This document shows positions 24,213 to 34,273 of a stretch of 64,000 nt of DNA, one piece after another. Origin of the DNA: JBBPYC01 sp038200275 (lineage in GTDB: Bacteria > Pseudomonadota > Gammaproteobacteria > Burkholderiales > Burkholderiaceae_C); the NCBI GenBank assembly GCA_038200275.1, contig JBBPYC010000091.1:33880-97879 (forward strand), written 5' to 3'. A program made the translations under genes and the position numbers. Numbering within the stretch: the first letter of the stretch is position 1; each line of letters opens with the position of its first letter. The notes under the pieces are model-generated. The model made no database searches. It was not told where the DNA came from and worked only from the letters and a program-made list of their open reading frames with translations.

Positions 24213-25466
24213 ATGGCTGACATCAAGAATTACACCCTGAATTTCGGCCCCCAGCACCCGGCGGCACATGGGGTGCTGCGTCTCGTGCTGGAGCTTGACG
24301 GTGAGGTCGTGCAACGTGCTGATCCGCACATCGGCCTGCTTCATCGCGCCACTGAAAAGCTGGCTGAGCACAAGACATTCATCCAGTCGCTGCCCTACAT
24401 GGACCGGCTCGACTACGTGTCGATGATGTGCAACGAGCATGCCTACTGCCTTGCGATCGAAAAGCTGCTGGACGTCGAAGTCCCGCTGCGCGCGCAGTAC
24501 ATCCGCGTAATGTTCGCTGAGATCACACGCGTGATGAATCACTTGATGTGGCTTGGGTCCCACGCGAACGATTGCGGCAGCTCAACCGTCCTGATCTACA
24601 CGTTCCGCGAGCGCGAAACGCTGATGGACATATATGAGGCCGTCTCAGGCGCGCGCATGCACGCGGCGTATTTCCGACCCGGCGGCGTCTATCGCGACCT
24701 GCCTGAGCAGATGCCGCAGTACACGGTCAGCAAGATCAAGAGCAAGCGCGCGATGGCCACGCTCAACGAGAACCGGCAAGGCTCCCTGCTCGACTTCATC
24801 GATGACTTCACGAAGTCGTTTCCGAAATACGTCGATGAGTACGAGACGCTGCTGACGAACAACCGTATCTGGAAGCAACGCACAGTCGGCATCGGTGTGG
24901 TCACGCCAGAACGTGCGTTGAACCTCGGCATGAGCGGTCCGATGTTGCGCGGCTCCGGCGTCGGCTGGGATCTGCGCAAGAAGCAGCCTTACGAGGTTTA
25001 TTCGGAGATGGATTTCGACATTCCTGTGGGCACTACCGGAGACTGCTACGACCGCTATCTGGTCCGCGTGCAGGAAATGCGCGAATCGAACCGGATCATT
25101 TCGCAATGCGTGAACTGGCTGCGCGCAAATCCTGGCGCAGTCATTACCGACAATCACAAGATTGCACCGCCTGACCGTGTTTCCATGAAGGAGAACATGG
25201 AAGAGCTCATCCACCACTTCAAGCTGTTCACGGAAGGCATGCACGTGCCAGAAGGGGAGGCGTATGCAGCGGTCGAGCATCCGAAGGGTGAGTTCGGCAT
25301 CTACCTGATCAGTGACGGCGCGAACAAACCGTACCGCTTGAAGATTCGCGCGCCTGGCTTTGCGCACCTTGCCAGCATGGACGAGATGGTGCGCGGCCAC
25401 ATGATTGCCGATGCTGTGGCCATCATCGGCACCTTGGACATCGTGTTTGGAGAGATCGACCGCTGA
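24213..25466 (+). CDS. nuoD: NADH-quinone oxidoreductase subunit D
   Basis: 417 residues; the 49-kDa subunit that forms the quinone site with NuoB. NFGPQHPAAHGVLRL and LLHRATEKLAE are diagnostic. ATG 24213 fits the family start; a TTG four codons earlier is possible. Its TGA overlaps the nuoE ATG by one base. Confidence 0.97.
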   Translation: MADIKNYTLNFGPQHPAAHGVLRLVLELDGEVVQRADPHIGLLHRATEKLAEHKTFIQSLPYMDRLDYVSMMCNEHAYCLAIEKLLDVEVPLRAQYIRVMFAEITRVMNHLMWLGSHANDCGSSTVLIYTFRERETLMDIYEAVSGARMHAAYFRPGGVYRDLPEQMPQYTVSKIKSKRAMATLNENRQGSLLDFIDDFTKSFPKYVDEYETLLTNNRIWKQRTVGIGVVTPERALNLGMSGPMLRGSGVGWDLRKKQPYEVYSEMDFDIPVGTTGDCYDRYLVRVQEMRESNRIISQCVNWLRANPGAVITDNHKIAPPDRVSMKENMEELIHHFKLFTEGMHVPEGEAYAAVEHPKGEFGIYLISDGANKPYRLKIRAPGFAHLASMDEMVRGHMIADAVAIIGTLDIVFGEIDR

Positions 25467-25966
25467 TGAACGAAGCCACGTTTGATGACCAGACACGCGC
25501 TCGCTTTGAGCGCGAAGTCGTGAAGTATCCGCCCGACCAACGTCAGTCCGCCGTCATGGCGTGCCTGTCGATCGTCCAGCAACAGGAAGGCTATGTCAGC
25601 ACCGAGACCGAAACGCTCGTGGCCGACTTCCTCGGCATGCCACAGATCGCGGTGCGTGAGGTCACGACGTTCTACAACATGTACAACCAGCGGCCTGTCG
25701 GCCGCTACAAGCTGAATGTCTGCACCAATCTGCCGTGCCAGTTGCGCGATGGTCAAAAGGCGCTTGAGTATCTGGAAGGCAAGTTGCACGTTGCGATGGG
25801 CGGTACCACGGACGACGGGCTTTTCACGTTGCAGCAGAGTGAATGTCTGGGCGCCTGCGCCGACGCGCCGGTGTTGCTGGTCAACGACCGCGCAATGTGC
25901 AGCTTCATGTCCCACGAGAAGCTCGATCAGCTGATCGATGAGTTGAAAGGTGCGCAAAGTCAATGA
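25466..25966 (+). CDS. nuoE: NADH-quinone oxidoreductase subunit E
   Basis: 166 residues; 24-kDa thioredoxin-fold subunit with a 2Fe-2S cluster (N1a). The four ligands are in CTNLPC (Cx4C) and CLGAC (Cx3C). One-base overlap with nuoD and four-base overlap with nuoF. Confidence 0.97.
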   Translation: MNEATFDDQTRARFEREVVKYPPDQRQSAVMACLSIVQQQEGYVSTETETLVADFLGMPQIAVREVTTFYNMYNQRPVGRYKLNVCTNLPCQLRDGQKALEYLEGKLHVAMGGTTDDGLFTLQQSECLGACADAPVLLVNDRAMCSFMSHEKLDQLIDELKGAQSQ

Positions 25967-27345
25967 AATCAGCGCAGAAAATTCTTTCGCAGTTCCAATC
26001 GACGGGTGTGTCGAGTTGCTTTCACGGGCGCCATATCAGCCCGCAAATCTATGCAGGCCTTGATGGTGGCAATTGGCGGCTAAAAGATTACGAATCACGC
26101 GGTGGTTACGAAGCGCTCCGCAAGATCTTGGGTGCCTCAGGCGGCGAACGCATGACGCCGGACGCGGTGATCGCGACGATGAAGGAATCGGCCCTGCGTG
26201 GCCGCGGCGGCGCGGGTTTTCCGACCGGTTTGAAGTGGAGCTTCATGCCGCGTCAGTTTCCTGGCCAGAAGTACTTGGTCTGCAACTCCGATGAAGGAGA
26301 GCCTGGCACCTGCAAGGATCGCGACATCATGGAGTACAACCCGCACATCGTGATTGAGGGAATGGCAATCGCAGCCTATGCGATGGGCATCAGCGTCGGC
26401 TACAACTACATCCACGGCGAGATTTTTCATACCTACGAGCGCTTTGAAGAGGCGCTGGAAGAAGCGCGTGAAGCCGGCTTGCTGGGCGATGGCATCCTCG
26501 GCAGCGACTTCAATTTCCAGCTGCATGCCTCGCACGGTTTTGGCGCCTACATCTGCGGCGAAGAAACCGCACTGCTCGAATCACTTGAAGGCAAAAAAGG
26601 GCAGCCTCGCTTCAAACCGCCTTTTCCGGCCAGCTTTGGGCTTTATGGCAAGCCGACCACGATCAACAATACGGAGACTTTTGCGGCGGTGCCGTGGATC
26701 ATCCGCAACGGTGGGCTCGCCTATCTGGAATGCGGCAAGCCGAACAACGGTGGTACCAAGATTTTTTCAGTCTCCGGCGATGTAGAGGCGCCTGGCAATT
26801 TCGAAGTGCCAATGGGCACGCCGTTCTCCAAGCTGCTCGAATTGGCCGGTGGTGTGCGCAAGGGTCGCACACTGAAGGCAGTCATTCCCGGCGGCTCATC
26901 GGCGCCGGTGCTGCCTGCCGCCATCATGATGGACGTCACGATGGACTACGACTCGATCGCCAAAGCTGGCTCCATGCTTGGCTCCGGTGCCGTGATCGTG
27001 ATGGACGACAGTCGCTGCATGGTGAAAAGCTTGCAACGCCTGTCCTACTTCTACATGCACGAATCCTGTGGTCAGTGCACGCCGTGCCGCGAAGGCACTG
27101 GCTGGCTGTCGCGGATGGTGGACCGAATTGAAAACGGCGCGGGCAAGTTGACCGATCTGGCGCTGCTGGACTCGGTGGCCGACAACATCCAGGGCCGTAC
27201 CATCTGCGCGCTCGGTGATGCGGCCGCGATGCCCGTGCGCGCGATGATCAAGCACTTCCGTCGCGAATTCGAGCATCACATCGCCCACAAGACCTGCATG
27301 GTGTCGCCTGCAGCAGCGCGTGACACCACCGACGAAACGCACTGA
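25963..27345 (+). CDS. nuoF: NADH-quinone oxidoreductase subunit F
   Basis: 460 residues; 51-kDa subunit that binds NADH and FMN and carries cluster N3. NADH/FMN glycine-rich segment GRGGAGFPTGLKW (near 78) and the 4Fe-4S motif ESCGQCTPCREGTGW (near 365) are intact. A short extension of about 25 residues follows the last conserved segment. Confidence 0.98.
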   Translation: MKSAQKILSQFQSTGVSSCFHGRHISPQIYAGLDGGNWRLKDYESRGGYEALRKILGASGGERMTPDAVIATMKESALRGRGGAGFPTGLKWSFMPRQFPGQKYLVCNSDEGEPGTCKDRDIMEYNPHIVIEGMAIAAYAMGISVGYNYIHGEIFHTYERFEEALEEAREAGLLGDGILGSDFNFQLHASHGFGAYICGEETALLESLEGKKGQPRFKPPFPASFGLYGKPTTINNTETFAAVPWIIRNGGLAYLECGKPNNGGTKIFSVSGDVEAPGNFEVPMGTPFSKLLELAGGVRKGRTLKAVIPGGSSAPVLPAAIMMDVTMDYDSIAKAGSMLGSGAVIVMDDSRCMVKSLQRLSYFYMHESCGQCTPCREGTGWLSRMVDRIENGAGKLTDLALLDSVADNIQGRTICALGDAAAMPVRAMIKHFRREFEHHIAHKTCMVSPAAARDTTDETH

Positions 27346-27366
27346 AGGCAGTAACGAACGCGCTCT

Positions 27367-29508
27367 ATGGTTGAACTGGAACTGGACGGCAAGAAGGTCG
27401 AAGTCGCAGAAGGCAGCATGGTCATGCATGCAGCCGACAAAGCGGGCGCCTACATCCCTCACTTTTGCTATCACAAGAAGTTGACAATCGCGGCAAATTG
27501 CCGTATGTGCCTAGTCGACATCGAGAAGATGCCCAAGCCCATGCCTGCCTGCGCCACACCGGCGTCGAAAGGCATGATCGTACGCACGCGGTCCGACAAG
27601 GCGGTGCGCGCGCAACAGTCGGTGATGGAATTTTTGTTGATTAACCATCCGCTCGACTGTCCGGTCTGTGATCAGGGGGGCGAGTGCCAATTGCAGGATC
27701 TGGCGGTTGGTTACGGCGGCTCGGCCTCGCGCTACGAAGAAGAAAAGCGCGTGGTCTTTCACAAGAACGTCGGACCGCTGTTGTCGATGGAAGAAATGGC
27801 GCGTTGCATCCATTGCACGCGTTGCATTCGCTTCGGCCAGGAGATCGGTGGGGTGATGGAACTCGGCATGATCCACCGCGGCGAGCATTCAGAGATCACG
27901 ACGGTGCTCGGCGACACGGTCGATTCCGAGCTGTCAGGCAACATGATCGACCTGTGCCCAGTCGGTGCGATCACCAGCAAGCCGTTCCGTTTTCAGGCAC
28001 GCAATTGGGAGCTGTCACGACGCAAGTCGATCAGCCCGCACGACTCGACCGGCGCGAATCTGATCGTGCAGGTCAAGAACAACCAAGTGATGCGCGTCTT
28101 GCCGCTGGAGAACGAAGCGGTCAACGAATGTTGGCTCGCGGACCGCGATCGTTTCTCTTATGAAGCGTTGAACTCTGAGGAGCGGCTTACCAAGCCGATG
28201 CTCAAGCAGGGCGGTCAGTGGATTGAAGTTGACTGGCAGACCGCGCTCGAATATGTGGCCAACGGCCTGCGTCAGACCATCGATGTGCACGGCTCGCATG
28301 CGGTTGGTGCATTGGTCAGCCCGCACAGCACGCTGGAAGAACTGCACCTGACCGCATCGCTAATGCGCGCGCTCGGCAGCGAAAACATCGATCACCGCCT
28401 GCGACAGGCTGAATTCGCGGCATCCGAAGGAGTGCGTCATCTGGGCCGCTCAATTGCCTCGTTGTCCGACTTGCAAGCCGCGCTCGTGATTGGTTCCGAT
28501 CTGCGGAAAGACCATCCACTGTTTGCGCAGCGGATTCGGCAGGCAGTAAGAAAAGGGTGTGTGGTGTCCAGCATCGGTGCGGTCAAGCCGGACTGGGCGA
28601 TGCCTGTGGCGAACGCGCTGGTGGCGCCGGCTGCGGACTGGGCGCATGCGCTGGCCGACTTGGCGGCTTCAGTTGCCACGCAAAACGGTGTCGACGCGCC
28701 CCTCCCCGGCACCGCCACCGAATCCACCACGCGCGTTGCGAAAGCGTTGCTGGCTGGCAAGGAAGCTGCCATCCTGCTTGGCAATGGCGCAATGCATCAT
28801 CCGAACGCCTCTGGACTACTTGCACTTGCGCAGTGGATTGGTCGCCAGACCGGTGCCAGCATCGGCGTGCTTAGCGAAGCAGCCAACACAGTGGGCGCAC
28901 AGTTGGTCAATGCGGAGCCGGGTCCCTATGGTCGCAACGCGGGGCAGATGCTGCAGGGCGCGTGCCGTGCGCTGCTCCTGCTGAATACCGAGCCTGAGTT
29001 TGATTCGGCCATCGGGGCTGGAGTCGTCGATGCGTTGGCCGGATGCGACATGGTTGTCACGTTCAGCCCGTTCAAGGCCAACATGGCGTTCAGCGATGTG
29101 TTGCTGCCGATTGCGCCTTTTACCGAAACGCCCGGCACGTTTGTCAATGCAGAAGCGCGTATTCAGAGCTTTTTCGCCGTGGTGAAGCCGCTTGGCGAGG
29201 CACGGCCTGCATGGAAGGTGCTGCGCGTACTGGCGGATCTGCTTGGTCTCAAGGGCTTTGATTTCGATTCGTCGCAGCAGGTGCTCGAGCACATCGTCGG
29301 TATCGATAAGCCAGCGTTCATCGCACCTGAGCGGCTCAGCAACGCGAGCCGAGGCCAAATCGATTTGTCGCTGCACGACATCGCGGCACCTGCCACCGCC
29401 AGCATCTATCAGCTCGATGGATTGGTGCGACGTGCGCCGTCGTTGCAACTCACCGCCGATGCGCAGCGCTTTGCACAGCCGATGCGTGACGAAACGGTTC
29501 CAGCATGA
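27367..29508 (+). CDS. nuoG: NADH-quinone oxidoreductase subunit G
   Basis: 713 residues; 75-kDa subunit. N-terminal 2Fe-2S ferredoxin domain (HFCYHKKL, ANCRMC, MPAC), a His-Cys3 4Fe-4S site (HPLDCPVCDQGGECQLQD), a second 4Fe-4S site (CIHCTRC), then a molybdopterin-oxidoreductase-like domain without metal cofactor. Shorter than the 900-residue enterobacterial form, normal for betaproteobacteria. Confidence 0.97.
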   Translation: MVELELDGKKVEVAEGSMVMHAADKAGAYIPHFCYHKKLTIAANCRMCLVDIEKMPKPMPACATPASKGMIVRTRSDKAVRAQQSVMEFLLINHPLDCPVCDQGGECQLQDLAVGYGGSASRYEEEKRVVFHKNVGPLLSMEEMARCIHCTRCIRFGQEIGGVMELGMIHRGEHSEITTVLGDTVDSELSGNMIDLCPVGAITSKPFRFQARNWELSRRKSISPHDSTGANLIVQVKNNQVMRVLPLENEAVNECWLADRDRFSYEALNSEERLTKPMLKQGGQWIEVDWQTALEYVANGLRQTIDVHGSHAVGALVSPHSTLEELHLTASLMRALGSENIDHRLRQAEFAASEGVRHLGRSIASLSDLQAALVIGSDLRKDHPLFAQRIRQAVRKGCVVSSIGAVKPDWAMPVANALVAPAADWAHALADLAASVATQNGVDAPLPGTATESTTRVAKALLAGKEAAILLGNGAMHHPNASGLLALAQWIGRQTGASIGVLSEAANTVGAQLVNAEPGPYGRNAGQMLQGACRALLLLNTEPEFDSAIGAGVVDALAGCDMVVTFSPFKANMAFSDVLLPIAPFTETPGTFVNAEARIQSFFAVVKPLGEARPAWKVLRVLADLLGLKGFDFDSSQQVLEHIVGIDKPAFIAPERLSNASRGQIDLSLHDIAAPATASIYQLDGLVRRAPSLQLTADAQRFAQPMRDETVPA

Positions 29509-30593
29509 TCGACGGCCTCTACTACGGCGGTCGCGGCCTGATCGCAATGAGTTGGTGGAGCGGGCTGGTCTGGCCAGTGCTTTGGAACTTGATGAAGATC
29601 GTCGCCGTGTTGGCGCCGTTGATGGGCGCGGTTGCCTATCTCACGCTGTGGGAGCGCAAGCTGCTCGGCTTCATGCAGGTGCGAATGGGGCCGAATCGGG
29701 TTGGGCCATTTGGTCTGTTGCAGCCAATTGCCGATGCGTTGAAGTTGCTGACCAAGGAAATTATCCGCCCCTCTGCATCGAGCCGGGGGTTGTTCGTGCT
29801 GGGTCCGATCATGGCGATCATGCCGGCACTCGCAGCCTGGGTGGTGATTCCGTTCGGACCCGATGTGGTGCTGGCCGACGTGAATGCGGGGTTGCTGCTG
29901 GTGATGGCGATTACTTCGATTGAGGTTTACGGAGTCATCATCGCCGGTTGGGCATCGAACTCGAAGTACGCCTTTCTCGGTGCAATGCGCGCATCGGCGC
30001 AGATGGTCAGTTATGAGATTGCGATGGGCTTCTGCCTCGTCGTTGTGTTGATGGTCTCTGGCAGCATGAACCTCACGGACATCGTGATGTCGCAAGGCGT
30101 GGGCCAAGCGGCCGGTTGGGGGCTCGGCTTCCTGTCCTGGAACTGGCTGCCGCTGTTGCCAATCTTCATCGTCTACCTGATCTCGGCGGTCGCCGAGACG
30201 AATCGTCATCCATTCGACGTGGTTGAGGGCGAAGCTGAGATCGTGGCGGGCCACATGGTCGAGTATTCGGGCATGGGCTTCGCGATCTTCTTTCTCGCCG
30301 AGTACGCGAGCATGTGGCTGGTATCGATCCTCGCCGTGCTGATGTTTCTTGGTGGCTGGTTGTCGCCGATCGACAACCAATATTTCAATCTCGTACCGGG
30401 CTGGATCTGGCTGGGCTTGAAGACGTTTTTTGTGGTGTCCTTGTTCATCTGGATTCGCGCGACGTTTCCACGCTTTCGGTACGACCAGATCATGCGGTTG
30501 GGTTGGAAGATTTTCATTCCGGTCACCTTGGTCTGGTTGCTGGTGGTCGGCGCTTGGCTGAATTCACCCTGGAACATCTGGACAAACATTTGA
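29505..30593 (+). CDS. nuoH: NADH-quinone oxidoreductase subunit H
   Basis: 362 residues and eight membrane helices; forms the quinone tunnel. QVRMGPNRVGPFGLLQPIAD and ETNRHPFDVVEGEAEIVAG (both conserved loops) are intact. Overlaps nuoG by four bases. Confidence 0.98.
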   Translation: MIDGLYYGGRGLIAMSWWSGLVWPVLWNLMKIVAVLAPLMGAVAYLTLWERKLLGFMQVRMGPNRVGPFGLLQPIADALKLLTKEIIRPSASSRGLFVLGPIMAIMPALAAWVVIPFGPDVVLADVNAGLLLVMAITSIEVYGVIIAGWASNSKYAFLGAMRASAQMVSYEIAMGFCLVVVLMVSGSMNLTDIVMSQGVGQAAGWGLGFLSWNWLPLLPIFIVYLISAVAETNRHPFDVVEGEAEIVAGHMVEYSGMGFAIFFLAEYASMWLVSILAVLMFLGGWLSPIDNQYFNLVPGWIWLGLKTFFVVSLFIWIRATFPRFRYDQIMRLGWKIFIPVTLVWLLVVGAWLNSPWNIWTNI

Positions 30594-30607
30594 AGACAAT
30601 CACTTAA

Positions 30608-31159
30608 ATGGCTGCAACCACCTCACCGCCGACGTCGGTACCGATGTCTGCATCGACATCGCCGTCGACAAGTTTTTCGCTTAAAGACTTCTTGGGCAGT
30701 TTCTTGCTGACCGAATTGCTGCGTGGCATGGTGTTGACCGGCCGCTACGCATTTCGTCGCAAAATCACGGTCCAGTATCCGGAAGAAAAGACGCCACAGT
30801 CGCCGCGATTTCGAGGTTTGCATGCGTTACGTCGCTATGAAAACGGCGAAGAACGCTGCATTGCCTGCAAACTGTGCGAAGCAGTCTGCCCTGCGGTGGC
30901 AATCACGATCGAATCAGACGTGCGTGCCGACGGATCGCGCCGCACGTCGCGTTACGATATCGACCTGACGAAATGCATCTTCTGCGGCTTCTGTGAAGAA
31001 AGCTGTCCGGTTGATTCGATCGTCGAAACTCACATCCTCGAATACCACGGTGAGAAAAGAGGCGACCTCTATTTCACCAAGGAAATGCTGCTGGCTGTGG
31101 GCGACCGATATGAATCGGAAATCGCTGCAGCGCGCGCTGCCGACGCACCTTATCGCTGA
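30608..31159 (+). CDS. nuoI: NADH-quinone oxidoreductase subunit I
   Basis: 183 residues. Two ferredoxin motifs, CIACKLCEAVCP and CIFCGFCEESCP, carry clusters N6a and N6b. Homology starts at about residue 21 (FSLKDFLGSFLLTELL); the first 20 residues are a Ser/Thr/Pro-rich lead that relatives have in shorter form. Met13 is an alternative start. Confidence 0.97.
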   Translation: MAATTSPPTSVPMSASTSPSTSFSLKDFLGSFLLTELLRGMVLTGRYAFRRKITVQYPEEKTPQSPRFRGLHALRRYENGEERCIACKLCEAVCPAVAITIESDVRADGSRRTSRYDIDLTKCIFCGFCEESCPVDSIVETHILEYHGEKRGDLYFTKEMLLAVGDRYESEIAAARAADAPYR

Positions 31160-31211
31160 AACCGGGCGCGGCCACGGGCCGCGCGCAGTGCAAAACAACA
31201 ATCATTGATCC

Positions 31212-31871
31212 ATGGACATCAAGACAGGGTTTTTCTACCTGTTCTCGCTCGCACTGCTTTTTGCTGCATTCCGTGTGATCACTGCGCGCAATCCGGTGCA
31301 CGCGGTGCTCTACCTGATGCTTGCCTTCTCGCAAGCGGCTGCGCTGTGGTTGATGCTGCGTGCTGAATTTTTGGCGATTGTGCTGGTTCTCGTCTATCTC
31401 GGCGCGGTGATGGTGCTGTTTCTGTTCGTCGTGATGATGCTCGACATCAATCTCGACGTGATACGGAGGGGCTTCTGGAAGAATTTTCCGCTTGCAGCAT
31501 TTATCGGCGCGTTGATCGCGTTGGAGATGGCAGCCGTCGTACTCGGCGGCTTCCGTGGCAGCCTGGAGTCCGGAGTGCCATTGACGACACCAATGGTGGC
31601 CGATGCTGGCGGTGGGGTGGTGGCGCTGTCGAACTCCAAGATTCTCGGCACGTTGCTCTATACGCAGTACCTGTATCCGCTGGAGATCGCAGCCGTCATC
31701 CTGCTGGTTGCAATGATCGCTGCCATCGCACTGACGCTGCGGGAACGAAAAGACACCAAGCAGGTTGACCCATCGCTGCAGGTGCGCGTGCGACCGCAGG
31801 ACCGCTTGCGCGTATTGAAGATGTCGGCCACGAATCGGGCTCCCGTGGCCAAGCAAGAGAGTCAGCCATGA
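31212..31871 (+). CDS. nuoJ: NADH-quinone oxidoreductase subunit J
   Basis: 219 residues, five membrane helices, with the conserved YLGAVMVLFLFVVMML helix that contributes to the proton axis. A hydrophilic tail of about 40 residues ends the protein. ATGA-type overlap with nuoK. Confidence 0.97.
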   Translation: MDIKTGFFYLFSLALLFAAFRVITARNPVHAVLYLMLAFSQAAALWLMLRAEFLAIVLVLVYLGAVMVLFLFVVMMLDINLDVIRRGFWKNFPLAAFIGALIALEMAAVVLGGFRGSLESGVPLTTPMVADAGGGVVALSNSKILGTLLYTQYLYPLEIAAVILLVAMIAAIALTLRERKDTKQVDPSLQVRVRPQDRLRVLKMSATNRAPVAKQESQP

Positions 31872-32176
31872 ATATCACGCTCGGACACTATCTGTCGGTT
31901 GGCGCGGTGCTGTTCTCGTTGTCCGTGATCGGGATCTTCCTGAATCGCAAGAACGTCATTGTGTTGTTGATGGCGATTGAGCTCATGTTGCTGGCGGTGA
32001 ACATGAACTTCGTCGCGTTCTCGCACTATCTGGGTGACATGCACGGCCAAGTGTTCGTGTTCTTCATCTTGACGGTGGCAGCGGCCGAGTCGGCCATTGG
32101 GCTGGCCATCCTGGTGCTGTTGTTTCGCAATCGTTCCACCATCGATGTCGACCAGCTCGACGCGTTGAAAGGGTGA
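31868..32176 (+). CDS. nuoK: NADH-quinone oxidoreductase subunit K
   Basis: 102 residues, three membrane helices. The buried glutamates of the proton path are present (AIELMLLAVN and AAAESAIGLA). Overlaps nuoJ by four bases. Confidence 0.98.
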   Translation: MNITLGHYLSVGAVLFSLSVIGIFLNRKNVIVLLMAIELMLLAVNMNFVAFSHYLGDMHGQVFVFFILTVAAAESAIGLAILVLLFRNRSTIDVDQLDALKG

Positions 32177-32181
32177 GTCCG

Positions 32182-34227
32182 ATGAACCCGACTTTTTCAG
32201 CTGCCCTGCTGCTGACCGTCCCGCTTGCGCCGCTGCTTGGCTGCCTGATCGCCGGCCTGCTCGGCACTGCAATCGGTGGCAGCCGCCTTGGCAATCGGAC
32301 CTGTCACCGCATAACGATCGCTGGCGTTGCGGTTGCGTTCCTCATTTCGGTCTATGTGCTGTGGCAGGTTTCTGCACACGGCGCGCGCTTCAATGAAACC
32401 ATCTACACCTGGATGGTGATCGGCAAGTTGCGCATGGAGGTCGGCTTTTTGGTCGATGGGCTGACTGCGATGATGATGTGCGTGGTGACCTTCGTGTCGC
32501 TGATGGTGCACATCTACACAATCGGCTATATGCAGGGCGATCCGGGCTACAACCGTTTTTTCGCCTACATCTCGCTGTTTACTTTTTCCATGCTCATGCT
32601 CGTCATGAGCAACAACTTCCTTCAGTTGTTCTTCGGATGGGAGGCGGTGGGTCTGGTGTCGTATCTGTTGATCGGCTTCTGGTACACCAAGCCGAGCGCG
32701 ATCTTTGCCAACATGAAGGCTTTTTTGGTCAACCGGGTCGGTGACTTTGGATTCATTGTCGGCATCGGCCTGCTTGCGGCGTACACCGGCACGCTGAACT
32801 ATCGTGAAACGTTTGCCAATGGCAACACGCTGGCCGCGCTGACGTTGCCGGGCACCGACTGGATGCTGATCACGGTGATCTGCATCTGCCTTTTCATCGG
32901 CGCGATGGGAAAGAGCGCGCAGTTCCCACTGCACGTTTGGTTGCCGGATTCGATGGAGGGCCCGACCCCGATCTCTGCGTTGATCCACGCGGCCACCATG
33001 GTGACGGCAGGCATCTTCATGGTGGCGCGCATGTCGCCGCTGTTCGAGCTCAGCGATACAGCGTTGAGCTTCATCCTCGTGATCGGCGCGATCACGGCGC
33101 TTTTCATGGGCTTCCTTGGCATCATCCAGACTGACATCAAGCGCGTAATTGCTTACTCGACCCTGTCGCAGCTTGGCTACATGACGGTGGCGCTGGGCGC
33201 TTCGGCTTATTCGGTTGCGGTGTTCCACCTGATGACACATGCGTTTTTCAAGGCACTGCTCTTTCTTGCCGCCGGCTCGGTCATCGTAGGCATGCACCAC
33301 AACCAGGATGTGCGCTACATGGGTGGTGTGCGCAAGTACATGCCAGTCACCTGGATCACCTTCCTGCTTGGGTCTCTCGCTCTGATCGGCACGCCGTTTT
33401 TCTCGGGCTTTTACTCAAAGGACAGCATCATTGAGGCGGTGCACGAAAGCCACCTGTGGGGGGCCGGGTTTGCTTACTTCGCTGTGCTGATCGGCGTGTT
33501 CATCACCGCGTTTTACTCATTTCGGGTTTACTTCCTCGTGTTCCACGGCAAACCGCGATTCGACCAGAATCCGGATGTGCATCACGATTCCGTGCACATC
33601 GACGATCCACACCAGCCTGCGCAGCACGACGCCCATGCCAGTCATGACCCGCACGAGTCGCCCTGGGTCATTACGCTGCCGCTGGTGCTGCTTGCGATTC
33701 CATCCGTCGTGATCGGGTATTTCACGATCGGCCCGATGTTGTACGGCGACTTCTTCCGCGATTCGATTTATGTGAATGAAGCACGTCACCCCGTGATGAC
33801 CGAACTGCGCGAAGCATTCCACGGTCCGCTGGAGATGGCCAAGCACGCGCTGTCGTCCGAAGTATTGATGTTCGCACTTGCCGGGGTCGTCCTGTCGTTC
33901 TTGCTGTACATCGTGTTCCCACGTGTGCCGGCCGCAATCAAGCGCAACGGTGGTTTTGTCTACCGGCTACTCGACAACAAGTACTACCTCGACTGGTTCA
34001 ACGAAAATGTAATCGCGCGTGGCGCTCGTGTTGTTGGCACAGGCCTGTGGCAGCGCGGTGACCAGAAGTTGATCGATGGCCTGCTGGTTAACGGCTCCTG
34101 GCGTACGGTTGGTCGGATATCGGCCTTCGCGCGCTCGTTTCAGTCCGGCTTCTTGTTTCAGTACGCATTGGTCATGATCATGGGGGTCTTCATCCTGATG
34201 ACGTATTTCGTCTGGTTCAACAAGTGA
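32182..34227 (+). CDS. nuoL: NADH-quinone oxidoreductase subunit L
   Basis: 681 residues; antiporter-like subunit with the long lateral helix at its C-terminus. FFGWEAVGLVSYLLIGFW and LHVWLPDSMEGPTPISALIH are the conserved pump motifs. ATG 32182 has AAAGGG 8 bases upstream; a GTG three codons earlier overlaps nuoK. A His/Asp-rich loop near residues 475-495 (HHDSVHIDDPHQPAQHDAH) is typical of related bacteria. Confidence 0.97.
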   Translation: MNPTFSAALLLTVPLAPLLGCLIAGLLGTAIGGSRLGNRTCHRITIAGVAVAFLISVYVLWQVSAHGARFNETIYTWMVIGKLRMEVGFLVDGLTAMMMCVVTFVSLMVHIYTIGYMQGDPGYNRFFAYISLFTFSMLMLVMSNNFLQLFFGWEAVGLVSYLLIGFWYTKPSAIFANMKAFLVNRVGDFGFIVGIGLLAAYTGTLNYRETFANGNTLAALTLPGTDWMLITVICICLFIGAMGKSAQFPLHVWLPDSMEGPTPISALIHAATMVTAGIFMVARMSPLFELSDTALSFILVIGAITALFMGFLGIIQTDIKRVIAYSTLSQLGYMTVALGASAYSVAVFHLMTHAFFKALLFLAAGSVIVGMHHNQDVRYMGGVRKYMPVTWITFLLGSLALIGTPFFSGFYSKDSIIEAVHESHLWGAGFAYFAVLIGVFITAFYSFRVYFLVFHGKPRFDQNPDVHHDSVHIDDPHQPAQHDAHASHDPHESPWVITLPLVLLAIPSVVIGYFTIGPMLYGDFFRDSIYVNEARHPVMTELREAFHGPLEMAKHALSSEVLMFALAGVVLSFLLYIVFPRVPAAIKRNGGFVYRLLDNKYYLDWFNENVIARGARVVGTGLWQRGDQKLIDGLLVNGSWRTVGRISAFARSFQSGFLFQYALVMIMGVFILMTYFVWFNK

Positions 34228-34273
34228 CCGGCAGCATAAGAAGAATAATTTTCACGCGAGTAGACGAAACGAC

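Noticed and set aside
33550..33660. His-rich loop of NuoL as a novel metal site
   Set aside because: Similar His/Asp-rich loops are, as I recall, common in NuoL of related betaproteobacteria.
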